Below are positions 10,382 to 21,039 of a DNA stretch of 56,347 nucleotides, piece after piece. Below the pieces are notes generated by a model. That model ran no database searches, was not told the origin of the DNA, and saw only the letters and a program-made list of their open reading frames with translations. Source of the DNA: an uncultured Bacteroidota bacterium (GTDB lineage Bacteria; Bacteroidota; Bacteroidia; Flavobacteriales_D; Parvicellaceae). Position 1 is the first letter of the stretch, and each line of letters opens with the position of its first letter. The position numbers and the translations under genes were made by a program. Location: the NCBI GenBank assembly GCA_902536695.1, contig CACAYQ010000004.1:1-56347 (forward strand). The letters are read 5' to 3'.

Positions 10382-11125
10382 ATGAAATATAGACAAATTG
10401 AATGGACTGATGAGTTGGTTAAAAAGTTTTGGGATTTTGAGTCGCAATTCCCAAAAAAATATTTCACCTACACATTTGGTCACCGAATAATTGAAGAAGT
10501 AGGAGATTATTTAAAAGATGCTAAAAAAGTTTTAGATTATGGAACCGGAATTGGATTACTGATTCCCCATTTATTAAAACATGAATTTCAAGTAACAGGA
10601 ACAGACTTCTCTCATGATTCTATAGAAGTAGTTAACAACAGTTTTAAAGATAAAAATAACTTTAATGGAGTATTTTATATTGATGACATTATTAATGTGA
10701 ATAAAAAATATGATGTTATTTTCTGCATTGAAATGATTGAACACATTAATGATCATTATTTGGATATAACTTTTAAAAACTTCAAACACCTATTAGCTGA
10801 CGATGGATATATTGTGATTACAACTCCCAATGATGAAGTATTGGCAGACAATATGATATTTTGCCCTAACTGTGAATCTGTATTTCATCGTTGGCAACAT
10901 GTAAAAAGCTGGAGCACTTCTTCCTTAGAAAAAGCCATCATAAAATATGGATTTAAAAAGGAAAAAATATATACTACATTTTTTAACCCTATTGTTGAAG
11001 AAAAAAAACCACTTACAGCAGCCATTGCAGGCTTTATAAGAAAATACATCCTTCTAAGAAAAGAAATAAAAAAGACCGATCCCCAAGCCAAACCACCTCA
11101 TTTAGTTGCCATTTTAAAAAATTAG
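10382..11125 (+). CDS. Class I SAM-dependent methyltransferase
   Basis: VLDYGTGIGLLIPHLLKHEFQVTGTDFS...VIFCIEMIEHIND; ORF may start at 10370, overlapping wzt end. Confidence 0.88.
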   Translation: MKYRQIEWTDELVKKFWDFESQFPKKYFTYTFGHRIIEEVGDYLKDAKKVLDYGTGIGLLIPHLLKHEFQVTGTDFSHDSIEVVNNSFKDKNNFNGVFYIDDIINVNKKYDVIFCIEMIEHINDHYLDITFKNFKHLLADDGYIVITTPNDEVLADNMIFCPNCESVFHRWQHVKSWSTSSLEKAIIKYGFKKEKIYTTFFNPIVEEKKPLTAAIAGFIRKYILLRKEIKKTDPQAKPPHLVAILKN

Positions 11126-11128
11126 AAT

Positions 11129-13024
11129 ATGTGTGGCATTGTTGGGATTATTAGAAAAAATAGTTCAGTTGAAAAAGAAGAACTAACTGAAATGAACAAT
11201 ACCCAGGTCCATAGAGGTCCTGATGGCGAAGGATATTATACTGATAAAAATGTTGGCTTTGCGCATAGAAGACTTTCTATCATTGACATTGAATCAGGTC
11301 ATCAGCCCATGTCTACTACTAATAATAATTATTGGATCACATATAATGGTGAACTTTATAATTATTTAGAACTTAAATCTGAACTTGAAATTAAAGGTCA
11401 TATTTTCTCAACAAAATCAGACACTGAAGTTGTGGTTTACGCCTATAAAGAATGGGGTAAAGAGTGTCTAAACAAATTTCGTGGCATGTTTGCTTTTGCT
11501 ATTCATGACAAGAAAAAAAACATAGTTTTTATTGCAAGAGACCAATTTGGAATAAAGCCTTTAGTTTATAGAATTTCAAAAGATTTCTTTGCTTTTTCAT
11601 CTGAAATAAAAGCACTTACAAAAGTGATTGGACCAGCACCTACAGGGTCTTTACAATCTTTAGATATTTATTTAACGCTACAATATATTCCTGCACCACA
11701 TACTATTTATAAGGACATATATAAACTTCCTCCTGCGCATTATTTAATAGTTAATGACAAAGGAGATATTCTTGAAAAAGAGAGATATTATGATATTTCA
11801 TTTAGTCCCAATAATAAAAACAGCTCTTTTAATTGGTTAGAAAAAACAGAAAGTGCCATAACTGATTCTGTAAATTCCCAACTAATTAGTGATGTCCCAT
11901 TTGGTGTCTTTCTTTCTGGCGGAATAGATTCTACCCTTGTAGCATTAAAAATGTCCAAAATTTTAGATCGCCCATTAAAAGCTTTTACGATCGGATTTAA
12001 TGAGGAAAAATATAGTGAGTTAAAATATGCCGAGCATGCTGCAAAAAAAATAGGAGTTGAACTAGTATCTGAAATAGTTACTGAAAATGGAACAGATGTA
12101 CTTCCAAAGCTAATTAATGACCATTATGGAGAACCGTTTGGTGACTCATCTGCAATACCGACATGGTTTGTATCAAGATTAGCTAGAAAAGAAGTTACCA
12201 TGGCATTAACTGGAGATGGCGGTGATGAAATGTTTGGCGGATATCATTCCTACCAATCATGGACTAGAAATACACCAAAAAACATTATACACAACAAAAT
12301 AAAACTAAAACAATATTCAGGTATTCCAAGGTATATTCTAGGCACATATAAAGAATACCTAAAAAATGGAAAATCATTAAACAACTTATCTGAATGGATT
12401 AACATTATGGCATACACTAAAATAGAATTTAGAAACAAATTATGGAAAGAAGGGGTCTTCAATAATCCCTCTGATTCAATAATTTGCTTTAATGATGCTC
12501 ATATTAAATCACATAAACTTGATAGACTATCTTATGCACAATACATTGACATCCATACTTATCTACCATTTGACATATTAACAAAAGTAGATATATCAAG
12601 TATGGCGAATAGCCTAGAGACTCGTCCACCACTAATTGATATTGAGTTGGCTAAAATTGTTGAAAAACTTCCAACTCATGAAAAAAACCAATTACATGGA
12701 CTTGAGATGCAGGGTAAATCAGTATTAAAAAGAATCTTATCTAATACTTTTGATGAAAATTTTATATATAGAAGAAAGCAAGGTTTTGCAATCCCTTCTG
12801 ATCAGTGGTTCTTTGAAGACAAAGAAAATGGTCAATTATTTAAGCATTTATTAATAAATAAAAATTCAAGACTATATGATTTCTTCAATGAAAAAAGCAT
12901 TAAGGAATTATGGGATGGATACAATAAAAATGCTGGTAAGTTCAATTATTTTGGAACATTATGGTTACTATTTATCTTTTCTTTGTGGCTTGAAGGAAAT
13001 TCAACTATACATTTTGAAAATTAA
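11129..13024 (+). CDS. asnB: Asparagine synthase (glutamine-hydrolysing)-like amidotransferase
   Basis: MCGIVGIIRKN N-terminal Ntn Cys, RGPDGEGYY, PFGVFLSGGIDSTLVA, LTGDGGDEMFGGY. Confidence 0.93.
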   Translation: MCGIVGIIRKNSSVEKEELTEMNNTQVHRGPDGEGYYTDKNVGFAHRRLSIIDIESGHQPMSTTNNNYWITYNGELYNYLELKSELEIKGHIFSTKSDTEVVVYAYKEWGKECLNKFRGMFAFAIHDKKKNIVFIARDQFGIKPLVYRISKDFFAFSSEIKALTKVIGPAPTGSLQSLDIYLTLQYIPAPHTIYKDIYKLPPAHYLIVNDKGDILEKERYYDISFSPNNKNSSFNWLEKTESAITDSVNSQLISDVPFGVFLSGGIDSTLVALKMSKILDRPLKAFTIGFNEEKYSELKYAEHAAKKIGVELVSEIVTENGTDVLPKLINDHYGEPFGDSSAIPTWFVSRLARKEVTMALTGDGGDEMFGGYHSYQSWTRNTPKNIIHNKIKLKQYSGIPRYILGTYKEYLKNGKSLNNLSEWINIMAYTKIEFRNKLWKEGVFNNPSDSIICFNDAHIKSHKLDRLSYAQYIDIHTYLPFDILTKVDISSMANSLETRPPLIDIELAKIVEKLPTHEKNQLHGLEMQGKSVLKRILSNTFDENFIYRRKQGFAIPSDQWFFEDKENGQLFKHLLINKNSRLYDFFNEKSIKELWDGYNKNAGKFNYFGTLWLLFIFSLWLEGNSTIHFEN

Positions 13025-13036
13025 CTCAGAAATCAA

Positions 13037-14809
13037 TTGGAAATCAAACCAAAAATCAACAAGCTTAAAATTGGAATTCTCTTAAATTCATTTACAATAG
13101 AATCATGGGTGTATGAAATCATAAACAACTTACTTAAAGAAAATTACATTTCAGTTGATTTAGTTGTGCTAAATGATTTGGCTAAGCCTAAACAAAAAAT
13201 AAATATAAAAGAAAAAACCAATAGGTTCAGTAAAATCAAAAATGATCTGAATGATAATTATTTATTTTATAATTATTTAAAATGGGATAAAAATTATTAT
13301 AAAGAGGAAATTGATGCGTTTGAAAAAAAAGACTCTGCAAAAATTCTTGAAAACATTGAAACCATTTCAGTAAACCCAAGAAGAACGAAATTTTCTGATT
13401 TTATTGAAGGTGAAGATTTAAAAACTATACAATCAAAAAAACTAGACGTTATTATTCGATTTGGCTTCAGGATTTTAAAAGGAGGTATTTTTAATTCTGC
13501 AAAATATGGAGTCTGGTCATATCACCATGATGATAATATTGAATATAGAGGGGGTCCAGGACTATTTTGGGAAATATATGAAAACAACCCCAAATCAGGG
13601 ACGATTCTTCAAATTTTAAATGAAAAGTTAGATGATGGAAAAGTAATTTATCGATCGATATCAAATACTAAAAACTTATCTTATCACAAAAACAGAAATC
13701 AAAATTATTGGAAAACCTCTACCATTATTTTAAGAAGATTAAAACACCTTCATTTATTTGGGTGGGAGTTTATAAAAAATCTTGAAACCTATAATGAAAA
13801 ATTAATCTATAATAAAGGCATTTATACTTTCCCTAATAACAAACAAGCTTTAAGGCTTCATTACAAATTATTTATTAGGAATTTTAAATTCAATATAAGA
13901 AGACATTTCTTTGAAGAATATTGGGAAATAATATTTAAAACTAAAAATAAAAAATTCAAATTACAACCTGAAAAAGGGCATTGGTATGCTGATCCATTCC
14001 CAATAAAAAATAAAGACAAAATATATTTATTTTTTGAAGATTTTAATAAAAAAGAAGGGATTGGATGTATCTCATTTGCTGAAATAGACAGAAATAACAA
14101 AGTATCAAAACCTAAAATTGCATTAAAAGAAAATTTTCACCTTTCCTATCCCCATGTATTTGAATATGAAGGATGCTATTACATGATTCCTGAATCTAAA
14201 GAAAACAATAGCATAAGATTATACAAAGCTAAAGAATTCCCATATAAGTGGGATTATGTCAAAACATTAATGTCTGATATTAAGGCTGTTGACTCAACTA
14301 TTTTATTTCATAAAAATAAAGTATGGCTTTTTACTAACATTGAAAACCATGGTGCCTCAACTTGGGAAGAACTTCATATATTTCATTCCAATGATATTTT
14401 TGAAGATTGGGAACCTCATCCTCTTAACCCTGTTATTTCTAATGTTTGTTCCTCTAGACCAGCAGGGAATTTATTTACAAATAAAAACAATGAGTTATTT
14501 AGGCCTAATCAAGACTGTTCAATTACCTATGGATATGCAACAAATATTAGTCAAATAACAAAACTAAATGAACTGGAATACGAAGAAAAGATAATTCATA
14601 AAATCTATCCGAAAGAACTTGGAAATTATAAAGGAACCCACACTTATAATAAAATTGATGATATTGAATTTTATGATGCTAAAAAATGGCTAAAAAACAA
14701 AAATTATAATTTTATCAAGTTATTTAAAAGTATTAGAGCAATATATCATCATAAACCTATTAGGTTATATCTGAAACACTTAATGAAAATATTTATTTTA
14801 GGCAAATAA
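13037..14809 (+). CDS. Formyltransferase-like domain fused to glucosamine inositolphosphorylceramide transferase (GINT1 N-term)-like domain
   Basis: N-terminal SYHHDDNIEYRGGPGLFWEIYENNP..LDDGKVIY; C-terminal KGHWYADPFPIKNKDKIYLFFEDFNKKEGIG...SYPHVFEYEGCYYMIPES...; TTG start. Confidence 0.75.
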   Translation: MEIKPKINKLKIGILLNSFTIESWVYEIINNLLKENYISVDLVVLNDLAKPKQKINIKEKTNRFSKIKNDLNDNYLFYNYLKWDKNYYKEEIDAFEKKDSAKILENIETISVNPRRTKFSDFIEGEDLKTIQSKKLDVIIRFGFRILKGGIFNSAKYGVWSYHHDDNIEYRGGPGLFWEIYENNPKSGTILQILNEKLDDGKVIYRSISNTKNLSYHKNRNQNYWKTSTIILRRLKHLHLFGWEFIKNLETYNEKLIYNKGIYTFPNNKQALRLHYKLFIRNFKFNIRRHFFEEYWEIIFKTKNKKFKLQPEKGHWYADPFPIKNKDKIYLFFEDFNKKEGIGCISFAEIDRNNKVSKPKIALKENFHLSYPHVFEYEGCYYMIPESKENNSIRLYKAKEFPYKWDYVKTLMSDIKAVDSTILFHKNKVWLFTNIENHGASTWEELHIFHSNDIFEDWEPHPLNPVISNVCSSRPAGNLFTNKNNELFRPNQDCSITYGYATNISQITKLNELEYEEKIIHKIYPKELGNYKGTHTYNKIDDIEFYDAKKWLKNKNYNFIKLFKSIRAIYHHKPIRLYLKHLMKIFILGK

Positions 14810-16008
14810 TGAAAATAGCTTTTATAACCAATGAATTTATTTCTGAGCCTAATTCATTTGATGGAGGATTATCCAACTACATATTTAAAGTATGTGTAAC
14901 ATTAATTGAATATGGTCATTTTCCAATTGTTTTTGTTTTATCTGATGAAAACAAGACAATTAGCTATTCAGGAATTGAAGTTCATAGAGTAAAGCCTAAA
15001 ATTAATTTTGTCTATAAATTAATTGATAAAATAACAATGTTTAAGTGTCAACAACCATTAACTATTATAAATAATAGTTATTATATCAATAGGAAACTTA
15101 GAAAAGTAAATAAAACAAAAAAAATAGATATTGTACAATACCCAAGTTACCAAGCAATTGGTTTATTTGTTCCAAGAAATATTCCATCATTAATGAGAAT
15201 ATCAAGTTATCAAAAGCTCATTGATGAAGCTAATGGATTTTATTATAGCTCCTATAAAGATCGTTTTCATCATGTACTAGAAGACATAACATACAAAAGA
15301 GCAAAAAATTTAATTGGTCCAAGTTATTTTCTCTCAAATTTTATTTCAAAAAAATTCAAGAAAAATGTGAAAGTAATTGAATCACCATATGACAACAACA
15401 CTAAAAAATATGACACAACTATTATTGACAGAATAAAAAAAGAAACAAATAGTTCAAAATTTGGATTATTTTATGGAAGATTAGCACAATTAAAAGGATT
15501 GGTTGAAATTGCCAATATTCTGGAAAAATTTTTTGAAAACAATCCTAGTTTCTATTTTGTTATAATTGGGAAAGACTTAGGTTATAAAGGGTCACCAAGT
15601 TTAGATTTCATAAATAGTAAACTAAAAAAAAATAGAGATAAACTAATTTATTTTAAGGAACAAAACCATGAAAAGCTATTACCAGTAATTAAAAAGGCTG
15701 AATTTGTTTTAATGCCTTCTAGAATTGAAAATTTTCCTAATGCCTGTGTTGAAGCAATGTCTCTGAGTAAAATTGTTATTGCATCTAAAGGAATTAGCTT
15801 TGAACAATTGATCAATGACAAAGAAAATGGCTTCCTTTTTGAAAATGCAAATTCAAAAGACTTGTTAAAAGTTATAGAACAAGTATTAAATTTACCCTCA
15901 GAAAGAAAAAAAGAAATTCAAGAAAATGCAAAGAAAATAGTTGAAAGGCTTCATCCTGATATTACTGTTAATAAATTGATTAATTATTACCAATCAATTA
16001 TTAAATAA
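14809..16008 (+). CDS. Glycosyltransferase family 4
   Basis: GLFYGRLAQLKGLVEIANIL, VLMPSRIENFPNACVEAMSLSKIVIASKGISFEQLI. Confidence 0.9.
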   Translation: MKIAFITNEFISEPNSFDGGLSNYIFKVCVTLIEYGHFPIVFVLSDENKTISYSGIEVHRVKPKINFVYKLIDKITMFKCQQPLTIINNSYYINRKLRKVNKTKKIDIVQYPSYQAIGLFVPRNIPSLMRISSYQKLIDEANGFYYSSYKDRFHHVLEDITYKRAKNLIGPSYFLSNFISKKFKKNVKVIESPYDNNTKKYDTTIIDRIKKETNSSKFGLFYGRLAQLKGLVEIANILEKFFENNPSFYFVIIGKDLGYKGSPSLDFINSKLKKNRDKLIYFKEQNHEKLLPVIKKAEFVLMPSRIENFPNACVEAMSLSKIVIASKGISFEQLINDKENGFLFENANSKDLLKVIEQVLNLPSERKKEIQENAKKIVERLHPDITVNKLINYYQSIIK

Positions 16009-16015
16009 CTGATTA

Positions 16016-16981
16016 ATGAAAAGAATATTATTAACTGGAGGAGCTGGATTTATAGGTAGCACCTTAGCTGAGAAATTATTGAGTAAAGGAAATTATGTAA
16101 CTGTTATTGATAACTTTTCAGACTTTTATGACCCTTATATAAAAGAAAAAAATATCATTCCTTTATTAAAATTCTCGAACTTCAAGCTTCATAGATTTGA
16201 CATAATTGACAAAGAAGCCTTGTTTCAAAATATTGACAAACACGATGTAATAGTTCATATTGCTGCTAAAGCTGGTGTTAGACCTTCTATTCTTGACCCA
16301 ATTGGATATGAAGAGGTTAATGTTAAAGGAACGATTAATCTATTAGAGTTTGCAAAACATCATGGCATCAAACAATTTGTATTTGCTTCATCTAGTAGTG
16401 TTTATGGGACAAATCCTAATGTGCCATGGGTTGAAAACTCTCAGATTGATCATATTATTAGCCCTTATGCTGGAACTAAAAGATCAGCTGAAATTCAAGG
16501 GAAAATATACAGTCATTTACATGACATTCGGTTTATTGCATTACGATTATTTACTGTTTTTGGCCCAAAACAAAGACCAGATCTTGCAATTCATAAATTC
16601 ACCAAATTAATTCTGCGAGATAAACCGATCACATTATATGGAAAAGGAAATACAATTAGAGATTATACTTATGTTGATGATATTGTAAATGCTTTCATTA
16701 ACGCTATTAATTTTACAAAATCCGATTTTGAAATAATAAATATTGGGAATAACAAACCCATTTCTCTAATCGAATTGGTTAAACTTTTAGAAAATACATT
16801 TGATAGAAAACCTAAAATAATTTTTGAGAAGGAACAACCTGGTGATGTCCCAAAAACATATGCAGATATTAATAAAGCAAAAAAACTTCTTGGATATGAG
16901 CCTCAAACCTCAATAAAAGACGGTCTTGAAAAATTTAAAAAATGGGTGCTAGAAAATCAAGAAATTATCTATGAGAAATAA
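16016..16981 (+). CDS. NAD-dependent epimerase/dehydratase (nucleotide-sugar 4-epimerase, UDP-glucuronate epimerase-like)
   Basis: LLTGGAGFIGSTLAEKLL, ASSSSVYG, YAGTKRSAE (YxxxK), DYTYVDDIV. Confidence 0.92.
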   Translation: MKRILLTGGAGFIGSTLAEKLLSKGNYVTVIDNFSDFYDPYIKEKNIIPLLKFSNFKLHRFDIIDKEALFQNIDKHDVIVHIAAKAGVRPSILDPIGYEEVNVKGTINLLEFAKHHGIKQFVFASSSSVYGTNPNVPWVENSQIDHIISPYAGTKRSAEIQGKIYSHLHDIRFIALRLFTVFGPKQRPDLAIHKFTKLILRDKPITLYGKGNTIRDYTYVDDIVNAFINAINFTKSDFEIINIGNNKPISLIELVKLLENTFDRKPKIIFEKEQPGDVPKTYADINKAKKLLGYEPQTSIKDGLEKFKKWVLENQEIIYEK

Positions 16982-17987
16982 TCCTTTATGCTCCGTTATA
17001 ATGTCTGTACACAATGGAGATAGATTTTTATCTGATGCTATAGAGAGTATTCTTACACAAACATACAAGAATTTCGAGTTCATCATCATAAATGATGGTT
17101 CTACAGATAATTCTTTAAAAATAATTCAATCTTATGATGACAACCGAATAATCATAATTGATAATGATAAAAACATTTTCCTTGCAGCATCGTTAAATAA
17201 AGGAATAAAAAAAGCAAAAGGAAAATACATTGTTAGGATGGATGCCGATGATATAAGCATGCCAGACAGGCTTTCAAAACAAGTTCGATATATGGAAAAT
17301 AATCCAAATATTGGTATTAGCGGAACGTGCTCAGAAATAATTGGTTATGGATCTGGACATGGAAAATATTCTCAAGAAAATAATATTATTAAATATAAAC
17401 TATTATATGAGTGTCATCTTCTTCACCCAACTATTATCATAAGGCGTGATTTAATAAAAGATCATGAACTTTATTACAATGAATCATACAGAAAAAACCA
17501 GGACTATGAATTATTTACAAGAGCAATAGACATTACAGATTTTGGTAATTTACCTGATTATTTGATCAAATATCGACAATCTGAAGAAAATATTAAACGA
17601 GAAGTTCATAATCAAAAAGAAAACTTTATTAAAATTCAAAGGAAATTATTTAATAAAATAGGAGTTAAGATAACCAACACAGAGATTAATCTTTTTAAAA
17701 ACATTAATCATCAGAAATACAATCAATCAGTTAATTTTGTAATGGACAGCCATAAACTTTTAAAAAAAATGGTTGATAGTAATAAAATAACATTATTATT
17801 TGAAGAAAAAGCATTTCAAAATCACATTTCAAAACTATTTGAAAATGTTTGTCGAAATTCAAATGAATCTTCATATCATATTTTCAAAACATACATAAAA
17901 TCAAACCTTGAAATTAATTATATCATCAAAATAAAAATACTTCTAATTTTGTTTTTTAAAATATGTACATCAATTCATAAAAAATGA
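16971..17987 (+). CDS. Glycosyltransferase family 2
   Basis: CSVIMSVHNGDRFLSDAIESILTQTYKNFEFIIINDGSTDNS, VRMDADDISMPDRL. Confidence 0.93.
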   Translation: MRNNPLCSVIMSVHNGDRFLSDAIESILTQTYKNFEFIIINDGSTDNSLKIIQSYDDNRIIIIDNDKNIFLAASLNKGIKKAKGKYIVRMDADDISMPDRLSKQVRYMENNPNIGISGTCSEIIGYGSGHGKYSQENNIIKYKLLYECHLLHPTIIIRRDLIKDHELYYNESYRKNQDYELFTRAIDITDFGNLPDYLIKYRQSEENIKREVHNQKENFIKIQRKLFNKIGVKITNTEINLFKNINHQKYNQSVNFVMDSHKLLKKMVDSNKITLLFEEKAFQNHISKLFENVCRNSNESSYHIFKTYIKSNLEINYIIKIKILLILFFKICTSIHKK

Positions 17988-18697
17988 TTGAATTTCTATT
18001 CTCAAAGTATTATCAAATTAAATTTCGCCTTATTTATTCATATCACTATAGGTTTAGAAAGAATAAATCTCTATTTGAAAAAAACTTAACAAAAAACAAT
18101 CAAACTAGATGGATAGATATAGGATGTTCTGGAAATAACCTTAATAATAATTTTTATTACGCAGATCTTTATCCAGTAGAAGACTGTTTAGAAGAAATGA
18201 AAAGTAAGTATCATCAATTAGATATATCTAAACCTATAGAAAAAGTTGTAAAAACTAAATTAGGTAAATTTGACTTTATAAGAATGCAGCATGTATTTGA
18301 GCATTTTACTTATGAACAGGCATCAATTGTTTTAGATAATTGCTATGAACTTTTGGAAGAAAATGGAAAATTACTCATTTCAGTACCCGATCTTGACATC
18401 TATTTAAAAAGATACTTCAATGGCTCATTGAAACATATTTCATCATTTGGTCCGTGGGCACATACAAGAATTAAAGAAAACTCTCCACAATCAGATTATT
18501 TTTCAATCTATGCGCATAGTATGCTACATGAAAAGCATTTATGGTGCTATAATAAAAAGGGCCTTATTCACAAAATAATATCTTCAGGGAAATTTAAAAA
18601 TGTAAAAAAAATTGGAATCTTAAACAAATTAGCGGGTATTCCATTTACCCACAACAGGCCTGAAGAAGATTTATGTGTTATTGCTGTAAAAAAATAA
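17984..18697 (+). CDS. SAM-dependent methyltransferase
   Basis: TRWIDIGCSGNNLNNNFYYADLYP..FDFIRMQHVFEHFTYEQA...LLISVPDLD. Confidence 0.8.
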   Translation: MIEFLFSKYYQIKFRLIYSYHYRFRKNKSLFEKNLTKNNQTRWIDIGCSGNNLNNNFYYADLYPVEDCLEEMKSKYHQLDISKPIEKVVKTKLGKFDFIRMQHVFEHFTYEQASIVLDNCYELLEENGKLLISVPDLDIYLKRYFNGSLKHISSFGPWAHTRIKENSPQSDYFSIYAHSMLHEKHLWCYNKKGLIHKIISSGKFKNVKKIGILNKLAGIPFTHNRPEEDLCVIAVKK

Positions 18698-18700
18698 AAG

Positions 18701-19255
18701 ATGAATAAATTTAAACTTCTTCTTTCCAAAATATACCGCTTCTTCTACCCTATAGAATTAGTAGATGTTTATAAAAAAATGGGAGTTAAAATTGGAGATA
18801 ATTGCAAATTTCAATTTGACGTAGTAATCGATTTTTCTCATTATTGGTTAATAGAAATTGGAAATGACGTAACCCTTGCTCCAAGAGTTCATATACTTGC
18901 GCATGATGCAAGTACATTCAAGCATATTGGATACAGCAAAATAGGTAAAGTAAAAATAGGAAATAATGTTTTTGTGGGGGCAAATACAACTATATTACCA
19001 GGAGTTAATATAGGAAATAATACAATTATAGGTGCTGGTAGTGTAGTAACTAAAGATTTACCTGAAAACTCAATTGCTGTAGGAAATCCTGCTAAAGTAA
19101 TTGGAGATCTTACTACTTTCCTCAATAAAACAAGAGAAGAGATGTTAAAATTTCCATTATTTGAAGAAGAGTATACACTTAGAGCAGGGGTTAGTGCACA
19201 GAAAAAACAAAAAATGATCAGTTTGATTAATGATAAATACGGATTTGTTAGATAA
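18701..19255 (+). CDS. Hexapeptide-repeat acyltransferase (LbH/WbbJ-like)
   Basis: [50 protein letters not shown]. Confidence 0.92.
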   Translation: MNKFKLLLSKIYRFFYPIELVDVYKKMGVKIGDNCKFQFDVVIDFSHYWLIEIGNDVTLAPRVHILAHDASTFKHIGYSKIGKVKIGNNVFVGANTTILPGVNIGNNTIIGAGSVVTKDLPENSIAVGNPAKVIGDLTTFLNKTREEMLKFPLFEEEYTLRAGVSAQKKQKMISLINDKYGFVR

Positions 19256-19261
19256 GTAAAA

Positions 19262-20122
19262 ATGAAAGAAATTATAAAGAAGGTGCCTGATTTTTTGAAT
19301 TATCTTACAGATGATCAATTATATAAAATATATGAGTCTGAGGTCAAACACTCTAATCGTCTTAGAATTTCAGATTCAAATAAAAGAAAATCTATTTATA
19401 AGGAAGTGTATGAAGATTATTACAATGAGCTTCCATTTCACCCTGCATTTAAGGTGAAAAATGATTATAAAATTCAAAAATCTAGACTTGATTTTCAACT
19501 AAATAAAATAATCCCAATTATAAAAAAACATCAAATCTTTGTCGAAGTTGGAGCTGGAGACTGTGCATTATCGAGACAATTAAGTGCATATGTCTCAAAA
19601 GTATATGCATTAGAAATTTCTAAAACTTATGCCTTTCAGAATAATAAATTACCCCCCAATATGGAGACAATTATTTTTGATGGTTTTAATTTCCCTTTTG
19701 AACCAAATTCAATAGATATTATATATAGTAATCAGCTAATTGAACACTTACATCCAGATGATGCCTTAGATCAATTAAAAAGTATTTTTACATGCTTAAA
19801 AAAAGGTGGGAAACATATATGTATTACACCTAATAGATTATTAGGCCCTGGAGATATATCAGGTTATTTTGATAATGAAGCAATTGGATTTCATCTCAAA
19901 GAATATACTGATTTAGAATTAAGATCAACATTAAAATCTATTGGTTTTAAAAAATTCAAATTCCAAACAATAATTAAGGGGAAAAGCATTTATATTCCCT
20001 TTTTTATAAAATGGAGTATAGAAAAATACTTTTCTAAAATTTCCAAGAAAAAGAGAGAGAAGCTTTTACAATATAGAATGATCAATCTAATTTTCAATAC
20101 AGTTATTATTGCCGAAAAATGA
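19262..20122 (+). CDS. Class I SAM-dependent methyltransferase
   Basis: FVEVGAGDCALSRQLSAYVSKVYALEIS...IDIIYSNQLIEHLHPDDALDQL. Confidence 0.87.
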   Translation: MKEIIKKVPDFLNYLTDDQLYKIYESEVKHSNRLRISDSNKRKSIYKEVYEDYYNELPFHPAFKVKNDYKIQKSRLDFQLNKIIPIIKKHQIFVEVGAGDCALSRQLSAYVSKVYALEISKTYAFQNNKLPPNMETIIFDGFNFPFEPNSIDIIYSNQLIEHLHPDDALDQLKSIFTCLKKGGKHICITPNRLLGPGDISGYFDNEAIGFHLKEYTDLELRSTLKSIGFKKFKFQTIIKGKSIYIPFFIKWSIEKYFSKISKKKREKLLQYRMINLIFNTVIIAEK

Positions 20123-21039
20123 GGCCTTTTTTCTCTATCATCATACCAACTTATAACAGAGGTCATGTACTAGGTAAAACCATTCAATCTGTTATAAATC
20201 AAAATTTTAATGACTGGGAATTAATTGTTGTAGATGATGGTAGTACAGATAATACTAAAAATATTATAAATGATTTTTCTAAAAATGATTCTAGAATTAG
20301 GTATATATATCAAGATAATCAAGAAAGAAGTGCTGCAAGGAATAATGGAATTGAAAATTCCAATGGAAAATATATTTGTTTTTTAGATAGCGATGATGAA
20401 TACCTTCAACATCATCTATCTACATTTTATGATGAAATTAAAATTAAAAAAAAACCTAAGGGTTTATTTTTTTCTTCCCTAATTATTTATAATAATGGAA
20501 CAGATATTAACCATCCTATTAAGGAATTAAATACCAATGACACTATTTACAACTATTTATTTAGAGAAGGCATTTACCCCTGTAGGGTTTGCATTGAACG
20601 TTCTATTCTTAATGAATTTAAATTCAGATTAGATTCAATAATAGTAGAAGACACCATTCTTTGGTTAGAAATCGCATCAAAATATCCCATTTTTCAAATT
20701 AGCAAAAAAACAGTCAACTACTTTCAACATGAAGAGAATTCAGTAAATAAAAAATTTAATCCATGTCAAAAAATGCTAAGGGGATTTAAGAACTTTGAAA
20801 AGAACAATCCATTTGTGTACAATAAAATATCAAAAAAATTAAGAACTATTCTAATTAGTGACTTATATTATGGAATGGCTGTATCACATTTAATTAATTC
20901 AAAAAGATTTATTGCTTTGTACTATCTTATAATTTCTATAATTATTGATAAAGAATCTAAAAGAAAACATAAAATATTATTAATACTTAAACTTATAACC
21001 TTTCAAAAAATGGAAAAAATATTATTTCTAGTTGGCTAA
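20119..21039 (+). CDS. Glycosyltransferase family 2
   Basis: FSIIIPTYNRGHVLGKTIQSVINQNFNDWELIVVDDGSTDNT, CFLDSDDEYL. Confidence 0.93.
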   Translation: MRPFFSIIIPTYNRGHVLGKTIQSVINQNFNDWELIVVDDGSTDNTKNIINDFSKNDSRIRYIYQDNQERSAARNNGIENSNGKYICFLDSDDEYLQHHLSTFYDEIKIKKKPKGLFFSSLIIYNNGTDINHPIKELNTNDTIYNYLFREGIYPCRVCIERSILNEFKFRLDSIIVEDTILWLEIASKYPIFQISKKTVNYFQHEENSVNKKFNPCQKMLRGFKNFEKNNPFVYNKISKKLRTILISDLYYGMAVSHLINSKRFIALYYLIISIIIDKESKRKHKILLILKLITFQKMEKILFLVG

